The notes under the pieces were generated by a model, which had not been told where the DNA came from, did no database searches, and saw only the letters and a list, made by a program, of their open reading frames with translations. This document shows positions 55,301 to 63,858 of a DNA stretch of 64,000 nucleotides, piece after piece. Each line of letters begins with the position of its first letter. Positions within the stretch are counted from its first letter, which is position 1. The position numbers and the translations under genes were made by a program. Source of the stretch: Desulfovibrio aminophilus (GTDB lineage: Bacteria; Desulfobacterota; Desulfovibrionia; Desulfovibrionales; Desulfovibrionaceae); the NCBI RefSeq assembly GCF_023660105.1, contig NZ_JAMHGA010000044.1, positions 218,409 to 282,408 on the forward strand, given 5' to 3'.

Positions 55301-56385
55301 GCCAGTCCCTCCCGCACGGCCCGCACCGGATTGCCGGCGGTCCGCAGGTAGCGGTAGCCGAGGATGTCCCCTGTTGCACCGACGAGGGCCAGATTGGTGC
55401 TGGTGGAGCCGACATCAATGCCGAGATGGCAGGCCACCGGCTCCTCCGCGTCAAACCGCAGGCACTCGTGCCGCCCCTCCGCGTCCCCAAGCCCGAAGGA
55501 ACGCAAGGGAGCCAATGCGTCATCACCCTCCTCGGCATACAGCTCCGTTGCGCCGTCAAGGGCGGCCAGAACGGCGGGCAGGTCGAAACGAAGGCCGCCC
55601 CGCGCGGCGAGGATCGCGGCGCCGATTCCGGCCACATTGGCGGCATGCTCCGGCACCAGGAAGTCGGCCTCGCCCAGGCCGAGGATCTCACGGAAGACCC
55701 GCGCGACGGTTTCATTGCGGGCCACGCCTCCGGCGAAAAGGATGGGCGTGCGCAGGGGAAGTTTCCGCAGCACCGCGTTCCGGTAGTTCTTGACCATGGA
55801 GTAGGCCAGCCCCAAGAGGATGTTCGCGACCGGAACCCCCTCCTGCTGGTGGTGCGTGATGTCGGTTTTGGCGAATACGCTGCACCGTCCCGCGATTCTC
55901 GGATAGGATCCGGCCAGCGAAGCATTCGAGGCATAATCCTCGATGGCCATTCCCAGCCGCGAGGCCTGCTCTTCGAGAAAGGAGCCGGTTCCCGAGGCGC
56001 AGTTGGAATTCATGGCCACCTGGATGCGGGAGCCCTCCGGCTCGTCCAGGCCGACGATGTACGCGGACCCCTGGCCGCCGATGGAGACGATGGAGCTGAT
56101 GCGCCCATCAGTCCAACGCCCTCCCTCGACCAATGCGGCGATCTCATTGACGCGCTCCAGGCCGCAATGATCGGACAGCATCCTGCCGCCCCCGCCGGTG
56201 ATCGCCCCGAGGCAGATGGTCACGGGGTCGACACGCTCCGAAACCTCTTGAAGAAGCGCCCGCGCCGTTTCAACGAGCCGCCCCCGATGCGGCGCATAGC
56301 CGGACCACGCCAGGCCGCCTTCTTCATCCAACAACGCGGCCTTCACCGCCGAATAGCCGATATCGAGACCCAGGCTGCATTTCAT
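52393..56385 (-). CDS. Giant acyl-CoA dehydratase activase-related protein with two BadF/HgdC domains
   Basis: 1330 residues. Two ASKHA-type ATPase domains (about 3-270 and 318-590) each have the activase ATP motifs (LGLDIGYSAVKAAL; LGIDVGSTSTNLAL) and the pair of cysteines that hold a bridging 4Fe-4S cluster in known activases (NSNCASGTGSF Cys 129 with GRCSVF Cys 168; NKVCAAGTGSF Cys 444 with GERCTVF Cys 483). The remainder resembles the DUF2229 and HgdB-like (2-hydroxyacyl-CoA dehydratase component) regions, with cysteines such as HHGCGPDTV and DEMCFPVK. Such proteins should use ATP to push low-potential electrons to a partner. Real substrates of this large form are unknown. An AAAGGAG ribosome site precedes the ATG, and a TetR operator lies upstream. 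Confidence 0.9.
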   Translation of the reverse strand: MKCSLGLDIGYSAVKAALLDEEGGLAWSGYAPHRGRLVETARALLQEVSERVDPVTICLGAITGGGGRMLSDHCGLERVNEIAALVEGGRWTDGRISSIVSIGGQGSAYIVGLDEPEGSRIQVAMNSNCASGTGSFLEEQASRLGMAIEDYASNASLAGSYPRIAGRCSVFAKTDITHHQQEGVPVANILLGLAYSMVKNYRNAVLRKLPLRTPILFAGGVARNETVARVFREILGLGEADFLVPEHAANVAGIGAAILAARGGLRFDLPAVLAALDGATELYAEEGDDALAPLRSFGLGDAEGRHECLRFDAEEPVACHLGIDVGSTSTNLALVGATGDILGYRYLRTAGNPVRAVREGLASLRREFMDSVVVAGVGVTGSGRVLIGRLVGADSVKDEITAQARAAVWFAPGVDTVFEIGGQDSKYIALKDGRVVDFQMNKVCAAGTGSFLEEQAKKLGVDIRDFARMALEGEKPVNLGERCTVFIESSVGTHLSRGTSLPDVAAGLCYSIVRNYLNRVVGRKPIGERILLQGGLAFNQGVLNAFRALTGKDVQVAPFFSVTGAYGAALLAREEMRRGGGTAFKGFDLDAAPESATADPVEAGGPGDLDVFSKQVADFVFEGYDGTLVPGQKTVGLPRALFTYGMFPMFFPFFKSLGCNVLLSDPTSEKTIALGQEFALDEMCFPVKLVTGHVAELVSRKVDYLFFPDLYTVNHPGSKSRQNYGCAYMQLAFKIVDRAMSLADRGIRLLAPTIAFSFGQEFMRTVFFDLGRQLGAAPERVAEAMRAAMGAYHAFEKKIEQRGRETLERLDPKRPAFAVISKIYGVADPVLNLGIPGKLMEMGHQVVPFYDLPETDIFTRHPNMYWPFGQHILEAAQVAARTPNLHPILLTHHGCGPDTVTAHYVREIMGDKPYLAIEVDEHSSGVGVQTRLEAFLNSLASNRQAGSGDALAREAASAELPVGIRTSAGGMARDAELLLPHLYPYSQIGAEMLAAKGRKVKVLPRTSESSLLAGRRHTTANEYFSLAALLGDVLQELDRAKPGDAVVLMPQSEGAEVDGQYGRFIRLKLDEEGHSSVGMLSPFIEDLPLGEEEQVRSLFLGLLAGDVVLAAPSALRGQYLERVRKLIHDGGLSQDSLTALARDVRGRRASVACGKRILAVGEPLILFNDFMNDHLFRNMEESGCSVLFAPLSEALWSLWRSHAAQDTVHGVLPSQRLALFRQYHSAIVAAFQGEAPFTPDLDALAALEDETVGHYSGAFGRYRGACVQRDVPGVDGVITVSSMYENTGISLGVLQKGFRRERSRPVLNLTFDGLGNESDRTRLESFLHYI

Positions 56386-56556
56386 TGACGGAACTCCTTT
56401 TCATGCGGATTGGCGCATTCCGCCGCCTCAATGGACCGCGGCCGCAGGCTTCGCCGACGGCCGTGGTCCAGGCGGGTCAGCGGCGATGTTGATAACGAAT
56501 TTCAATCCAACACGGCCGAGGTATACGGTTTCGTTTACCTGCTTGTCAAGGAAAAA

Positions 56557-56574
56557 GTAAACGAGTAAGTTTAC
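56557..56574. promoter_or_regulatory. TetR-type operator between the activase and tetR genes
   Basis: GTAAACGAGTAAGTTTAC, arms GTAAAC and GTTTAC across 6 bases, with another GTTTAC at 56533-56538. It lies 20 bases before the tetR ATG and could control both divergent transcripts. Confidence 0.65.
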
Positions 56575-56594
56575 CAAAAAAGTACAGGTTTCAA

Positions 56595-57212
56595 ATGAAA
56601 AAAATGACGCAAAAACAGCTGGATATCATCAACGCCGCATTGCTGGAGTTCGAGGCGAACGGATTTCCCGGCGCCGGCATGGAGCGGGTCGCCGATCTGG
56701 CCAGGGTTTCGAAGCGGACCTTGTATCGCTATTTCCCGAACAAGGAATCCCTCTTCACGGCCATGATGGAATATCTGCACGGACAAAGCCTGGAGATTCC
56801 CCTGCCCGTGTTTTCGCCGGAACTCCCCGCCAAGGACCAGCTGAACGCATTGCTCGAAGCCATGTTCCGCAACCTGAACGTCGAACGGAACAGACGCCTG
56901 GCGCGCATCATCCTCGCGGAGATGGTCCGCGATCCTGAGCATGGACGCCTGCTGAACCAGGCCGCCTGGCCGCAGGAAGCAGGCCCCCTTCGCTGGATCA
57001 GGGACGCCATGGCGGCCGGCGCCATCCGGTCGGGCGATCCGGAAATCGCCTTTCAGCAGCTGTCCGCCGTGGTGAAGTCGTATTTCTACTGGCCGCGAGC
57101 GCATGGAAGCGCATCCCTGCTCACCACGGAAGAGCTGCGGCTCGCCGTTGATGACACGCTGGCCTTGTTCTGGGCCGCCTATGGGGGCGATTCGGACCAA
57201 GCACGGCCGTGA
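56595..57212 (+). CDS. TetR-family transcriptional regulator
   Basis: 205 residues. The N-terminal helix-turn-helix is clear: IINAALLEFEANGFPGAGMERVADLARVSKRTLYRYFPNKESLFTAM. The C-terminal ligand domain is of the AcrR_C type (ARIILAEMVRDPEHGRLLNQ). It probably represses itself and the divergent activase-methyltransferase-MBL operon from the palindrome between them. It converges on the TonB receptor gene, only 10 bases away. Confidence 0.92.
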   Translation: MKKMTQKQLDIINAALLEFEANGFPGAGMERVADLARVSKRTLYRYFPNKESLFTAMMEYLHGQSLEIPLPVFSPELPAKDQLNALLEAMFRNLNVERNRRLARIILAEMVRDPEHGRLLNQAAWPQEAGPLRWIRDAMAAGAIRSGDPEIAFQQLSAVVKSYFYWPRAHGSASLLTTEELRLAVDDTLALFWAAYGGDSDQARP

Positions 57213-57222
57213 ATGGACGGGC

Positions 57223-59283
57223 CTAGAACCTACACCCCAGGTTCACGCCGAAGGTGAACGGCTCCCCGGCCCTGCCGAACCATTGCGTGCCGCTTTGAAA
57301 CGCGCGGGTCACGTATGTGGCGTTGAAGAGGTTCCTGCCCCACAGGTACACTTCATAGCCATCGTGCTCATACCCCAGCTTGGCGTTGACGGTCTGGTAG
57401 TCGCCCTGCGCCACCTGGTTGGCCAGATCAAAGTAGTTCTTCCCGATGCGGTTGTATTCCGCGTTCACGAAGAAGCCGTTCTGGAAATGGTATGTGCTGC
57501 CGAGATATGCCGTGTATCCCGGAATGTTGGGGTTGCGTTTGCCCGCGTAGTCGGTCGTGCCGTCGTTGAACTCATCGAACACCGAATGGGTGTAGCCGAA
57601 TCCGCCGAACATCTCGAGGCCGCTCAGGGGTCGTGCCCGGAATTCGGCTTCGAATCCCTTGCTGCTGGAAGACCCGGCGTTCACGATGGTGAAGTTGGGA
57701 TAGCTCGGAACCTCCACCTGTTGATCGTCCCACTTGATGTAGAAAACCGACAGATTGAGCTGGAGGCGCTTGTCAAACCACTCACTCTTCACGCCGGTCT
57801 CATAGTTCCAGGTGTACTCCGCATCGTAGGCGGTGCCGGGGTCGGACTTGAGATTGAATCCCCCGCTCTTGAACCCGCGTGATGCGCTCACATAGGCCAT
57901 CAGATCATCAGAGAATTTGTAGTCCACGGCCAGCTTGGGCAGCCACGCCTGGAACAGCTTCTCCGTTTCTCCGGCTTGATCGGCGTAGCCGAAGACGGCC
58001 CCGCCTTTCCATTGGTAGTCATAGCTTTTCCGCTCCCGGTCATAGCGCAATCCCAATGTGCAGGTGAGCCTGTCCCAAAAGGTGTAGCTCGCCTGGCCGA
58101 ATACCGCAGCCCCATTGGTATCCGTGTCGCCTCGCTGAAGAAAGTTGGTGATGGGCGCGGCATGGCGGTCCATCCACGCGGAAAGGTCCTCGTCCTCATG
58201 GAAGGCGTACAAGCCCACCAGCCATTGGAAGGGATCACCCGTGTCGGACACCAGCCTTATTTCCTCGCTGAACAGTTGGATGCTCTTCTTGCGCAACTGC
58301 ACGGCGATGTCGGCGGCGGTGAAGTCTCCATCGGTGTTCATTTGCGTGTCTTCGGTGCGCGCGGCGGTGATGGACACCAGTTTCATGCCGTCAAGGTCGC
58401 GCTCCGCGCGCAGGGATGAGCCGTAGGCGTTCTTGTCGGCCAACCCGTCATAATCGAGGCTCACGTCGTGGGGATGGTCCTTGATGCCGTCCAGCCGCGC
58501 GAACTCCGCGTATTTCGCCGAATAATCCTGGACCTCGAGGTTCCAGAGAAAATCCCAGGCATCATCGGGCCGCCAGTCCAGCGTCAGGCGGCTGTCCACG
58601 TCTTCGGAACGGTCCGCGTCGTCGGCACCGGTTGCGGTGTTCGTGAAATAGCCGTCCGTCGCCTGATACCGACCGGAAAAGCGGACGCTCAACTCGTCGT
58701 CCACGAGCGGCCCGCCGAAGGACGCGCCGGTGGTGCGGGCGGCGTGGTTTCCCACTCCGGCGTCAAGCGCGGCGCTCCATTCGTTCCCAGGCTTCCTGGT
58801 CACGACATTGATGATGCCCGCCTCGGCGTTGCGGCCGTACAGCGTGCCTTGAGGGCCCTTGAGCACTTCGATGCGTTCCACGTCAAACAGGGAGATGTCG
58901 AAATTGGAATAATAGACGTCATCGACATAAAACCCCAAGGATGGCGCCGTGCCGTGCATGGAGGTGATGCCGCGCATGGAGGCGAAGCTGCCCAACGATG
59001 CCTTGGGACCGGACTTCACCATATGCAGGTTCGGGGTTTTCTCGAATATTCTGGATGTCTCGTCCACCCCGAAACTTTCGATCTGTTCACTGGTGTACAC
59101 GGTGACGCTTGCCGGTACCGCCTGAACATTCTCTTCCTGCTTCTCGGCGGTCACGGTGATTTCTTCCAGGGTATACGGCCCCTGGTTATCTTGAGCGTCG
59201 GCGTGCTCGGCACGCGCAGGCTGACCGCCAAAAAGCAACACGGCAAGCTGTGCGACGGTCGCGAGAAACAGTCCTCTCCGCAT
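57223..59283 (-). CDS. TonB-dependent outer-membrane receptor
   Basis: 686 residues with a signal peptide (MRRGLFLATVAQLAVLLFGGQPARA). The TonB box-like EEITVTAEK follows, then a plug domain (SVTVYTSEQIESFGVDETSRIFEKTPNL, VERIEVLKGPQGTLYGRNAEAGIINVVTRKP) and a 22-strand-type barrel ending in phenylalanine (GVNLGCRF). The general form resembles ferric-siderophore receptors of the FyuA/IutA kind. The start at 59283 follows TGGAGGAC. A siderophore is likely but not certain; no Fur box was found before it. Confidence 0.92.
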   Translation of the reverse strand: MRRGLFLATVAQLAVLLFGGQPARAEHADAQDNQGPYTLEEITVTAEKQEENVQAVPASVTVYTSEQIESFGVDETSRIFEKTPNLHMVKSGPKASLGSFASMRGITSMHGTAPSLGFYVDDVYYSNFDISLFDVERIEVLKGPQGTLYGRNAEAGIINVVTRKPGNEWSAALDAGVGNHAARTTGASFGGPLVDDELSVRFSGRYQATDGYFTNTATGADDADRSEDVDSRLTLDWRPDDAWDFLWNLEVQDYSAKYAEFARLDGIKDHPHDVSLDYDGLADKNAYGSSLRAERDLDGMKLVSITAARTEDTQMNTDGDFTAADIAVQLRKKSIQLFSEEIRLVSDTGDPFQWLVGLYAFHEDEDLSAWMDRHAAPITNFLQRGDTDTNGAAVFGQASYTFWDRLTCTLGLRYDRERKSYDYQWKGGAVFGYADQAGETEKLFQAWLPKLAVDYKFSDDLMAYVSASRGFKSGGFNLKSDPGTAYDAEYTWNYETGVKSEWFDKRLQLNLSVFYIKWDDQQVEVPSYPNFTIVNAGSSSSKGFEAEFRARPLSGLEMFGGFGYTHSVFDEFNDGTTDYAGKRNPNIPGYTAYLGSTYHFQNGFFVNAEYNRIGKNYFDLANQVAQGDYQTVNAKLGYEHDGYEVYLWGRNLFNATYVTRAFQSGTQWFGRAGEPFTFGVNLGCRF

Positions 59284-59300
59284 GTTGTCCTCCAGCAAAC

Positions 59301-59316
59301 GGCATGCTCGCATGCC
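59301..59316. promoter_or_regulatory. Inverted repeat just upstream of the TonB receptor gene
   Basis: GGCATGC-TC-GCATGCC, a perfect 16-base inverted repeat 18 bases before the receptor ATG and next to its ribosome site. It could be an operator or an RNA hairpin that affects translation. The rest of the 223-base gap to tonB shows nothing recognisable. Confidence 0.4.
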
Positions 59317-59506
59317 GGCATATCCGCGCCTGAAACGGCGAACTGCGGAGGACAATAGGAAATGACGCCGGACGAATCTAACCGAGAAAGTTGTTTTTTT
59401 GCCCGCATAAACCGCTTCAGGTCCGCGCGGAGACGGCATGGCCCGCCGCCCCGCCAAGGGCGGAACAGCCGTCCAGCGGGTGAGCGGAACGCCGGTATGA
59501 GGATGT

Positions 59507-60214
59507 TCAGCGCAGATTGAAGACGAATGGGATGAGGACGAGGGTGGCCACGAAATGGCCGTCCACGCGGCCGGGCACGAAGCGGAAACGCCGGGCGGCC
59601 CGCAGGGCGGCATCGTCGAAGACGTCGGGCGGATCGGCCTTGTGGACCGAACAGGCCTGCGGATTGCCCTGCTCGTCCACCACGAGCCGTACAAGCACCC
59701 GGCCCTCCTGGTGCAGGCGACGGGCCTGGGTCGGATACTCGGGCACCACCCGGCGCAACACCGACGGCCGCGTGTCCACCGCGTCCGCGTCATAGGCCAG
59801 GATCCCGCCCACGTTCTTCGCCACCCGGCCGGAACCGGCGGGAGCGGCCGGTCCAGCGGGCCCCTCAGACGCGGATTGCCGGGGTTCCGCCTTGGGCGGC
59901 TCCGGCGGAGCGGGCTCCTCGGGGCGAGGCTCTTCGGGCGCGGGCGTGGCCTTCTCCACCTTGCGCGCGCTGATGGCCTTTTCCTTCTTGACCGGCCGGG
60001 GCTTCGGCGTTTCAGAACGGGATTCCGGGCGGGGCGGCTCGGGCCGGGCCTCGGGCTGGACCGGGGCCGCCGCCTGCGCCGGTCCAGCGAATTCCGCCAG
60101 AGTCACCTCGTACACCTTGGGAGGCAACGGTTCGGACCCCGCCGAGCAGGCCAGCACCGCGGTGATCAAGGCGACATGGAACAACAGGGAAAAGAGGACG
60201 TCGTCGAGGCGCAT
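59507..60214 (-). CDS. tonB: TonB-family energy transducer
   Basis: 235 residues. One N-terminal membrane anchor (LLFHVALITAVLACSAG), a long proline/glutamate/lysine-rich periplasmic spacer (about 45-135), and a C-terminal TonB domain (VVPEYPTQARRLHQEGRVLVRLVVDEQGNPQ, FRFVPG). It passes proton-motive energy from ExbB/ExbD to outer-membrane receptors. It starts 2 bases after exbD. It likely serves both the receptor downstream on this strand and the one that starts this operon. Confidence 0.92.
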   Translation of the reverse strand: MRLDDVLFSLLFHVALITAVLACSAGSEPLPPKVYEVTLAEFAGPAQAAAPVQPEARPEPPRPESRSETPKPRPVKKEKAISARKVEKATPAPEEPRPEEPAPPEPPKAEPRQSASEGPAGPAAPAGSGRVAKNVGGILAYDADAVDTRPSVLRRVVPEYPTQARRLHQEGRVLVRLVVDEQGNPQACSVHKADPPDVFDDAALRAARRFRFVPGRVDGHFVATLVLIPFVFNLR

Positions 60215-60216
60215 GC

Positions 60217-60621
60217 CTAGCTCCGGTCCTCCGCAAGCCCCTCGGCCACAACGCCGAACTTCTCGATGCCCGCCGCCTTGATCTCGCCCAGGACCTCCAC
60301 CACCCGGCCGTAGGGCACCTCCCGATCCGCCCGGAAATAAAGGTGGTTGCCCGGAGCCAGCCGCTTCAAGGCCGGAGCCAGCTCGCCGGGCTCCAGCCGA
60401 AGCTCGTCCAGGAACAGGGAGCCGTCCGCCTTCATGGTCAACAGCAGTCCCTCGTCCAGGCTCAGGGTCTCCACGGCCTTGGCTTGCGGCAGGTTCACGT
60501 CCACGCCCTCGGTCATCATCGGCGCGGTGACCATGAAGATGACCAGGAGCACGAGCATCACGTCCACAAAGGGCGTGACGTTGATCTCGGCCATGAAACC
60601 GTTCTTCGCCGACGCGCCCAC
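60217..60621 (-). CDS. exbD: ExbD/TolR-family biopolymer transport protein
   Basis: 134 residues with a GTG start at 60621 (AAGGGG upstream), overlapping the end region of exbB. The single membrane helix has the family signature [25 protein letters not shown] with the essential aspartate. The periplasmic domain contains [27 protein letters not shown]. Longer upstream readings overlap exbB and are unlikely. Confidence 0.92.
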   Translation of the reverse strand: MGASAKNGFMAEINVTPFVDVMLVLLVIFMVTAPMMTEGVDVNLPQAKAVETLSLDEGLLLTMKADGSLFLDELRLEPGELAPALKRLAPGNHLYFRADREVPYGRVVEVLGEIKAAGIEKFGVVAEGLAEDRS

Positions 60622-60623
60622 GG

Positions 60624-61310
<687 letters not shown>

Positions 61311-61447
61311 GAACCTCTCCTTGCGCGATTCTCTTCACGCTCCGCGCGCGGGCGGAGCCGAACATCTGATGCTACCGAACGGAGGGATCGTTTTCTGCCC
61401 CGGGAAGGAGTTTTCCTGCCCCGATCCGGCCGGCCGGTTTTTCTGGC

Positions 61448-62089
61448 TCAAGCCGTGACCACCTCCTCCGGGCGGGACACGGCCCCGTCCAGGGACAAAT
61501 CCAGGAACCTGCCGGCGGTCGTTGGAATATCCTGGAGATCATGGGTGACCAGGATCGCCGCCGCCCCGGAAGAAGCCAAGAACCCCTCCAGCTTCCGCCG
61601 CAGTTCCAACCGCAGGGCGACATCCAGCCCGGTGAACGGCTCGTCCAACAGAAGGAGGTCCGGCCTGACGGCGAAGGCCCGAGCCAGGGCCACCCGCTGC
61701 CGCATGCCGCCGGACATCCGGCCGGGATAGGCTGAGAGGAAATCGCCGAGTCCCATCTCTCCCAGCAGTTCCGCCGCCCGTTCTCCCGCCTCGCCGTCCC
61801 CGATCCCCACGGCCAGCTGGGGCAGGATCACGTTCTGCAGGGCAGTGCACCAGGGCAGCAGGCGATGCTCCTGAAAAACGAAGCCGACCCTCCGCGCATT
61901 GCGGACGACCCGGCCGCGCGAGGGCCGCTCCAGCCCGGCGGCGATCCGCAGCAACGTGGACTTGCCGATGCCGCTCGGCCCCGTGACCACGAGAAAATCC
62001 CCATGTTCCAGCACCAGGTCCAACGGAGGCAGGACCGCACGACCGGCGAAGGCCTTGCCCACCCCCTGAAAACGAAGAGCAGTGTTCAT
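61448..62089 (-). CDS. ABC transporter ATP-binding protein (nitrate/taurine type)
   Basis: 213 residues, short for the family. Walker A GPSGIGKST, Q-loop VFQEHRLLPW, signature MSGGMRQRVALARA, Walker B LLLLDEPFTGLD and switch VTHD are all present. The Q-loop sequence is that of SsuB/TauB/NrtD-like importers. It overlaps the permease gene by four bases and works with it and the binding protein to import a small ligand from the periplasm. Confidence 0.94.
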   Translation of the reverse strand: MNTALRFQGVGKAFAGRAVLPPLDLVLEHGDFLVVTGPSGIGKSTLLRIAAGLERPSRGRVVRNARRVGFVFQEHRLLPWCTALQNVILPQLAVGIGDGEAGERAAELLGEMGLGDFLSAYPGRMSGGMRQRVALARAFAVRPDLLLLDEPFTGLDVALRLELRRKLEGFLASSGAAAILVTHDLQDIPTTAGRFLDLSLDGAVSRPEEVVTA

Positions 62090-62835
62090 TCCCGCCACCT
62101 CCACAGTCTGCGGCGCACCGGCCCGAGCATGAGGCCCTCCACCAGACCCACCACGCACATGCTGAGCAGGGCCAGGGCGTAGATCCCGGCGGTGTCCAGG
62201 TTGGTGCGGGCCACGGCCAGGATGTGGCCCAGCCCCTCGTTGGCGCCCAGGGCCTCGGCCAGGATGACCACGCGCATGGCCCCGCCCACGGCCACGGTGC
62301 AACCGGAGAGCACCGCGGGAGCCAGGGCCCGGCCATAGACCGCGGCCACCCGCATGGACAGGGGAAAGCGATAGACCCGGACCATCTCCAGAAGGTGGGA
62401 ATCCACGGCGGAAAGCCCCTCCAGGACGCTCACGTAGAGAATGGGCGCGGCCATCAGAGCCACGATGACCGTGACCATGAGCGAACCCATGCCCAGCCAG
62501 AGCATGGCCAGCATGACCACCACCACGCCGGGCACGCTCATGAGGGCCCAGCGGAACGGCGCGAAGACGTCCCTGAACACGGGCCAGGCTCCCGCCAATC
62601 CGCCGCAGAGCAGCCCGGCGGCCAGTCCGAGGAACAGGCCGCAAAGCGTCCGCCGCAGACTGGCCGCCAGATGCACGGCCAAAAAGTCCGGCCGTTCCAG
62701 CAGGCGGACCAAGGCCTCCAGGGTTTCCAGCGGAGGGGCCACGGCCAATCCCGAGGAACGCCTCGACGCGAACTCCCAGCAGCCCAGCGCCAAGGCCAGT
62801 CCGGTCAGGCGGGCCGCCGCCCTGCCCCAGGTCAT
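62086..62835 (-). CDS. ABC transporter permease (nitrate/taurine type)
   Basis: 249 residues with about six helices. The coupling-loop region GGAMRVVILAEALGANEGLGHILAVART (EAA-like motif) is the SsuC/TauC form. It overlaps both neighbours by 4 bases and is therefore translationally coupled to the binding protein and ATPase. Confidence 0.93.
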   Translation of the reverse strand: MTWGRAAARLTGLALALGCWEFASRRSSGLAVAPPLETLEALVRLLERPDFLAVHLAASLRRTLCGLFLGLAAGLLCGGLAGAWPVFRDVFAPFRWALMSVPGVVVVMLAMLWLGMGSLMVTVIVALMAAPILYVSVLEGLSAVDSHLLEMVRVYRFPLSMRVAAVYGRALAPAVLSGCTVAVGGAMRVVILAEALGANEGLGHILAVARTNLDTAGIYALALLSMCVVGLVEGLMLGPVRRRLWRWRE

Positions 62836-63842
62836 CCGGCCGCCCCCCAGAAGGCGGGGCCGGGGAGTCTGCCGCCCACGGCCTCCGGCGACTGTTCGAG
62901 AAGTATGCGCAGGAAGGCGCGGGAGGCATCCCTGCCCGCTTCACCCATCACAAGACGGATGTCCGTTCCCGGGACCAGGCCCTCCACGGTCTGAGCAGCC
63001 AGGGCTGGATAGCATTCCCCCGCCAGGGCGGCGGCTTCGCGCGGATGCGCAGCAACCCATCCGCACTCCGCGGCGTAGGCCGCGCCCAGGACTTCCCGAG
63101 CCTCTTGCGCACGGCTCATGGGGCCGAGCATGGCCAGAACCCCGTGGGCCAGAAGCGGGCATTCCGGAAAGGCGGCGGCCCAGGCGTTGCGGATGTCGAT
63201 GCGCTTCTCCAGAAGCACGCCGCCGGATTCGCGGCTGCGGGCCACCGCGAGACTGGCCGCCGGTTCGCTCAGGAAAACATGCCGGACCTTGCCGAGCAGC
63301 AATCGGAGCACGGTTTCCAATCCGCCGCCGGAGTGTTGCAGGGAGTAGGACACCCCGGTCCTGGCCGACAGCGCGCGCAGGAGCAGTTCCGGCATTTCGC
63401 CCGGACCGAAAGGCAGACAGACGGTCTGTCCCTCCAACTGTTCCAGCGACTCCAGGTCGGGATCGGAGGAGACGATCCAAAGCGGCGGCGCGGTGAGGGC
63501 CAGGAGCGTCACCGGCAGCCCGCGATTGGAAAGGACGGCGGCGGCGGCCAGGGAGAGCACCGCCGCGTCGATCTGCCCCCCGGCGGCAAGGGCCCGAAGC
63601 TGGTCCGGCGAATTCCAGGGCGTAAAGGCGGCAGTAAGTCCCTGCGCCTCCAATGCTCCCGTCCGTACAAGCCGCAACAGCGGCAGGGTCTCGGCGACGG
63701 GCGGGCCGGAGAGCCGCAACGTGGCCGCACCGTTCCCGGCCACGGATCGAGGCGCGGCGGCGACAGCCGCGCAGGCCGCCAGAAAACCCAGGAAGCGGCG
63801 GCGCGTCATGCCGCCGCTTCCCTGCATTCCATCATGAGGCAT
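62832..63842 (-). CDS. ABC transporter substrate-binding protein (NMT1/taurine type, Tat-like signal)
   Basis: 336 residues. The N-terminus has a twin-arginine-like signal MTRRRFLGFLAACAAVAAAP, which suggests export in a folded state. The mature part resembles NMT1/TauA-like binding proteins (PVAETLPLLRLVRTGALEAQGL, GGQIDAAVLSLAAAAVLSNRG, LLLGKVRHVFLSEPAASLAVARSRE). The ATG at 63842 follows GGAGGAGC. Family ligands include sulfonates, nitrate and thiamine precursors; placement between a TonB receptor and TonB genes points to a larger or metal-bound ligand. Confidence 0.86.
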   Translation of the reverse strand: MPHDGMQGSGGMTRRRFLGFLAACAAVAAAPRSVAGNGAATLRLSGPPVAETLPLLRLVRTGALEAQGLTAAFTPWNSPDQLRALAAGGQIDAAVLSLAAAAVLSNRGLPVTLLALTAPPLWIVSSDPDLESLEQLEGQTVCLPFGPGEMPELLLRALSARTGVSYSLQHSGGGLETVLRLLLGKVRHVFLSEPAASLAVARSRESGGVLLEKRIDIRNAWAAAFPECPLLAHGVLAMLGPMSRAQEAREVLGAAYAAECGWVAAHPREAAALAGECYPALAAQTVEGLVPGTDIRLVMGEAGRDASRAFLRILLEQSPEAVGGRLPGPAFWGAAG

Positions 63843-63858
63843 CACGCTCCTCCGGTCA

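Noticed and set aside
56485..56515. Possible Fur box upstream of the activase operon (GATAACGAATTTCAATC region)
   Set aside because: Only about 11 of 19 consensus positions match, so it is not reported as a feature.
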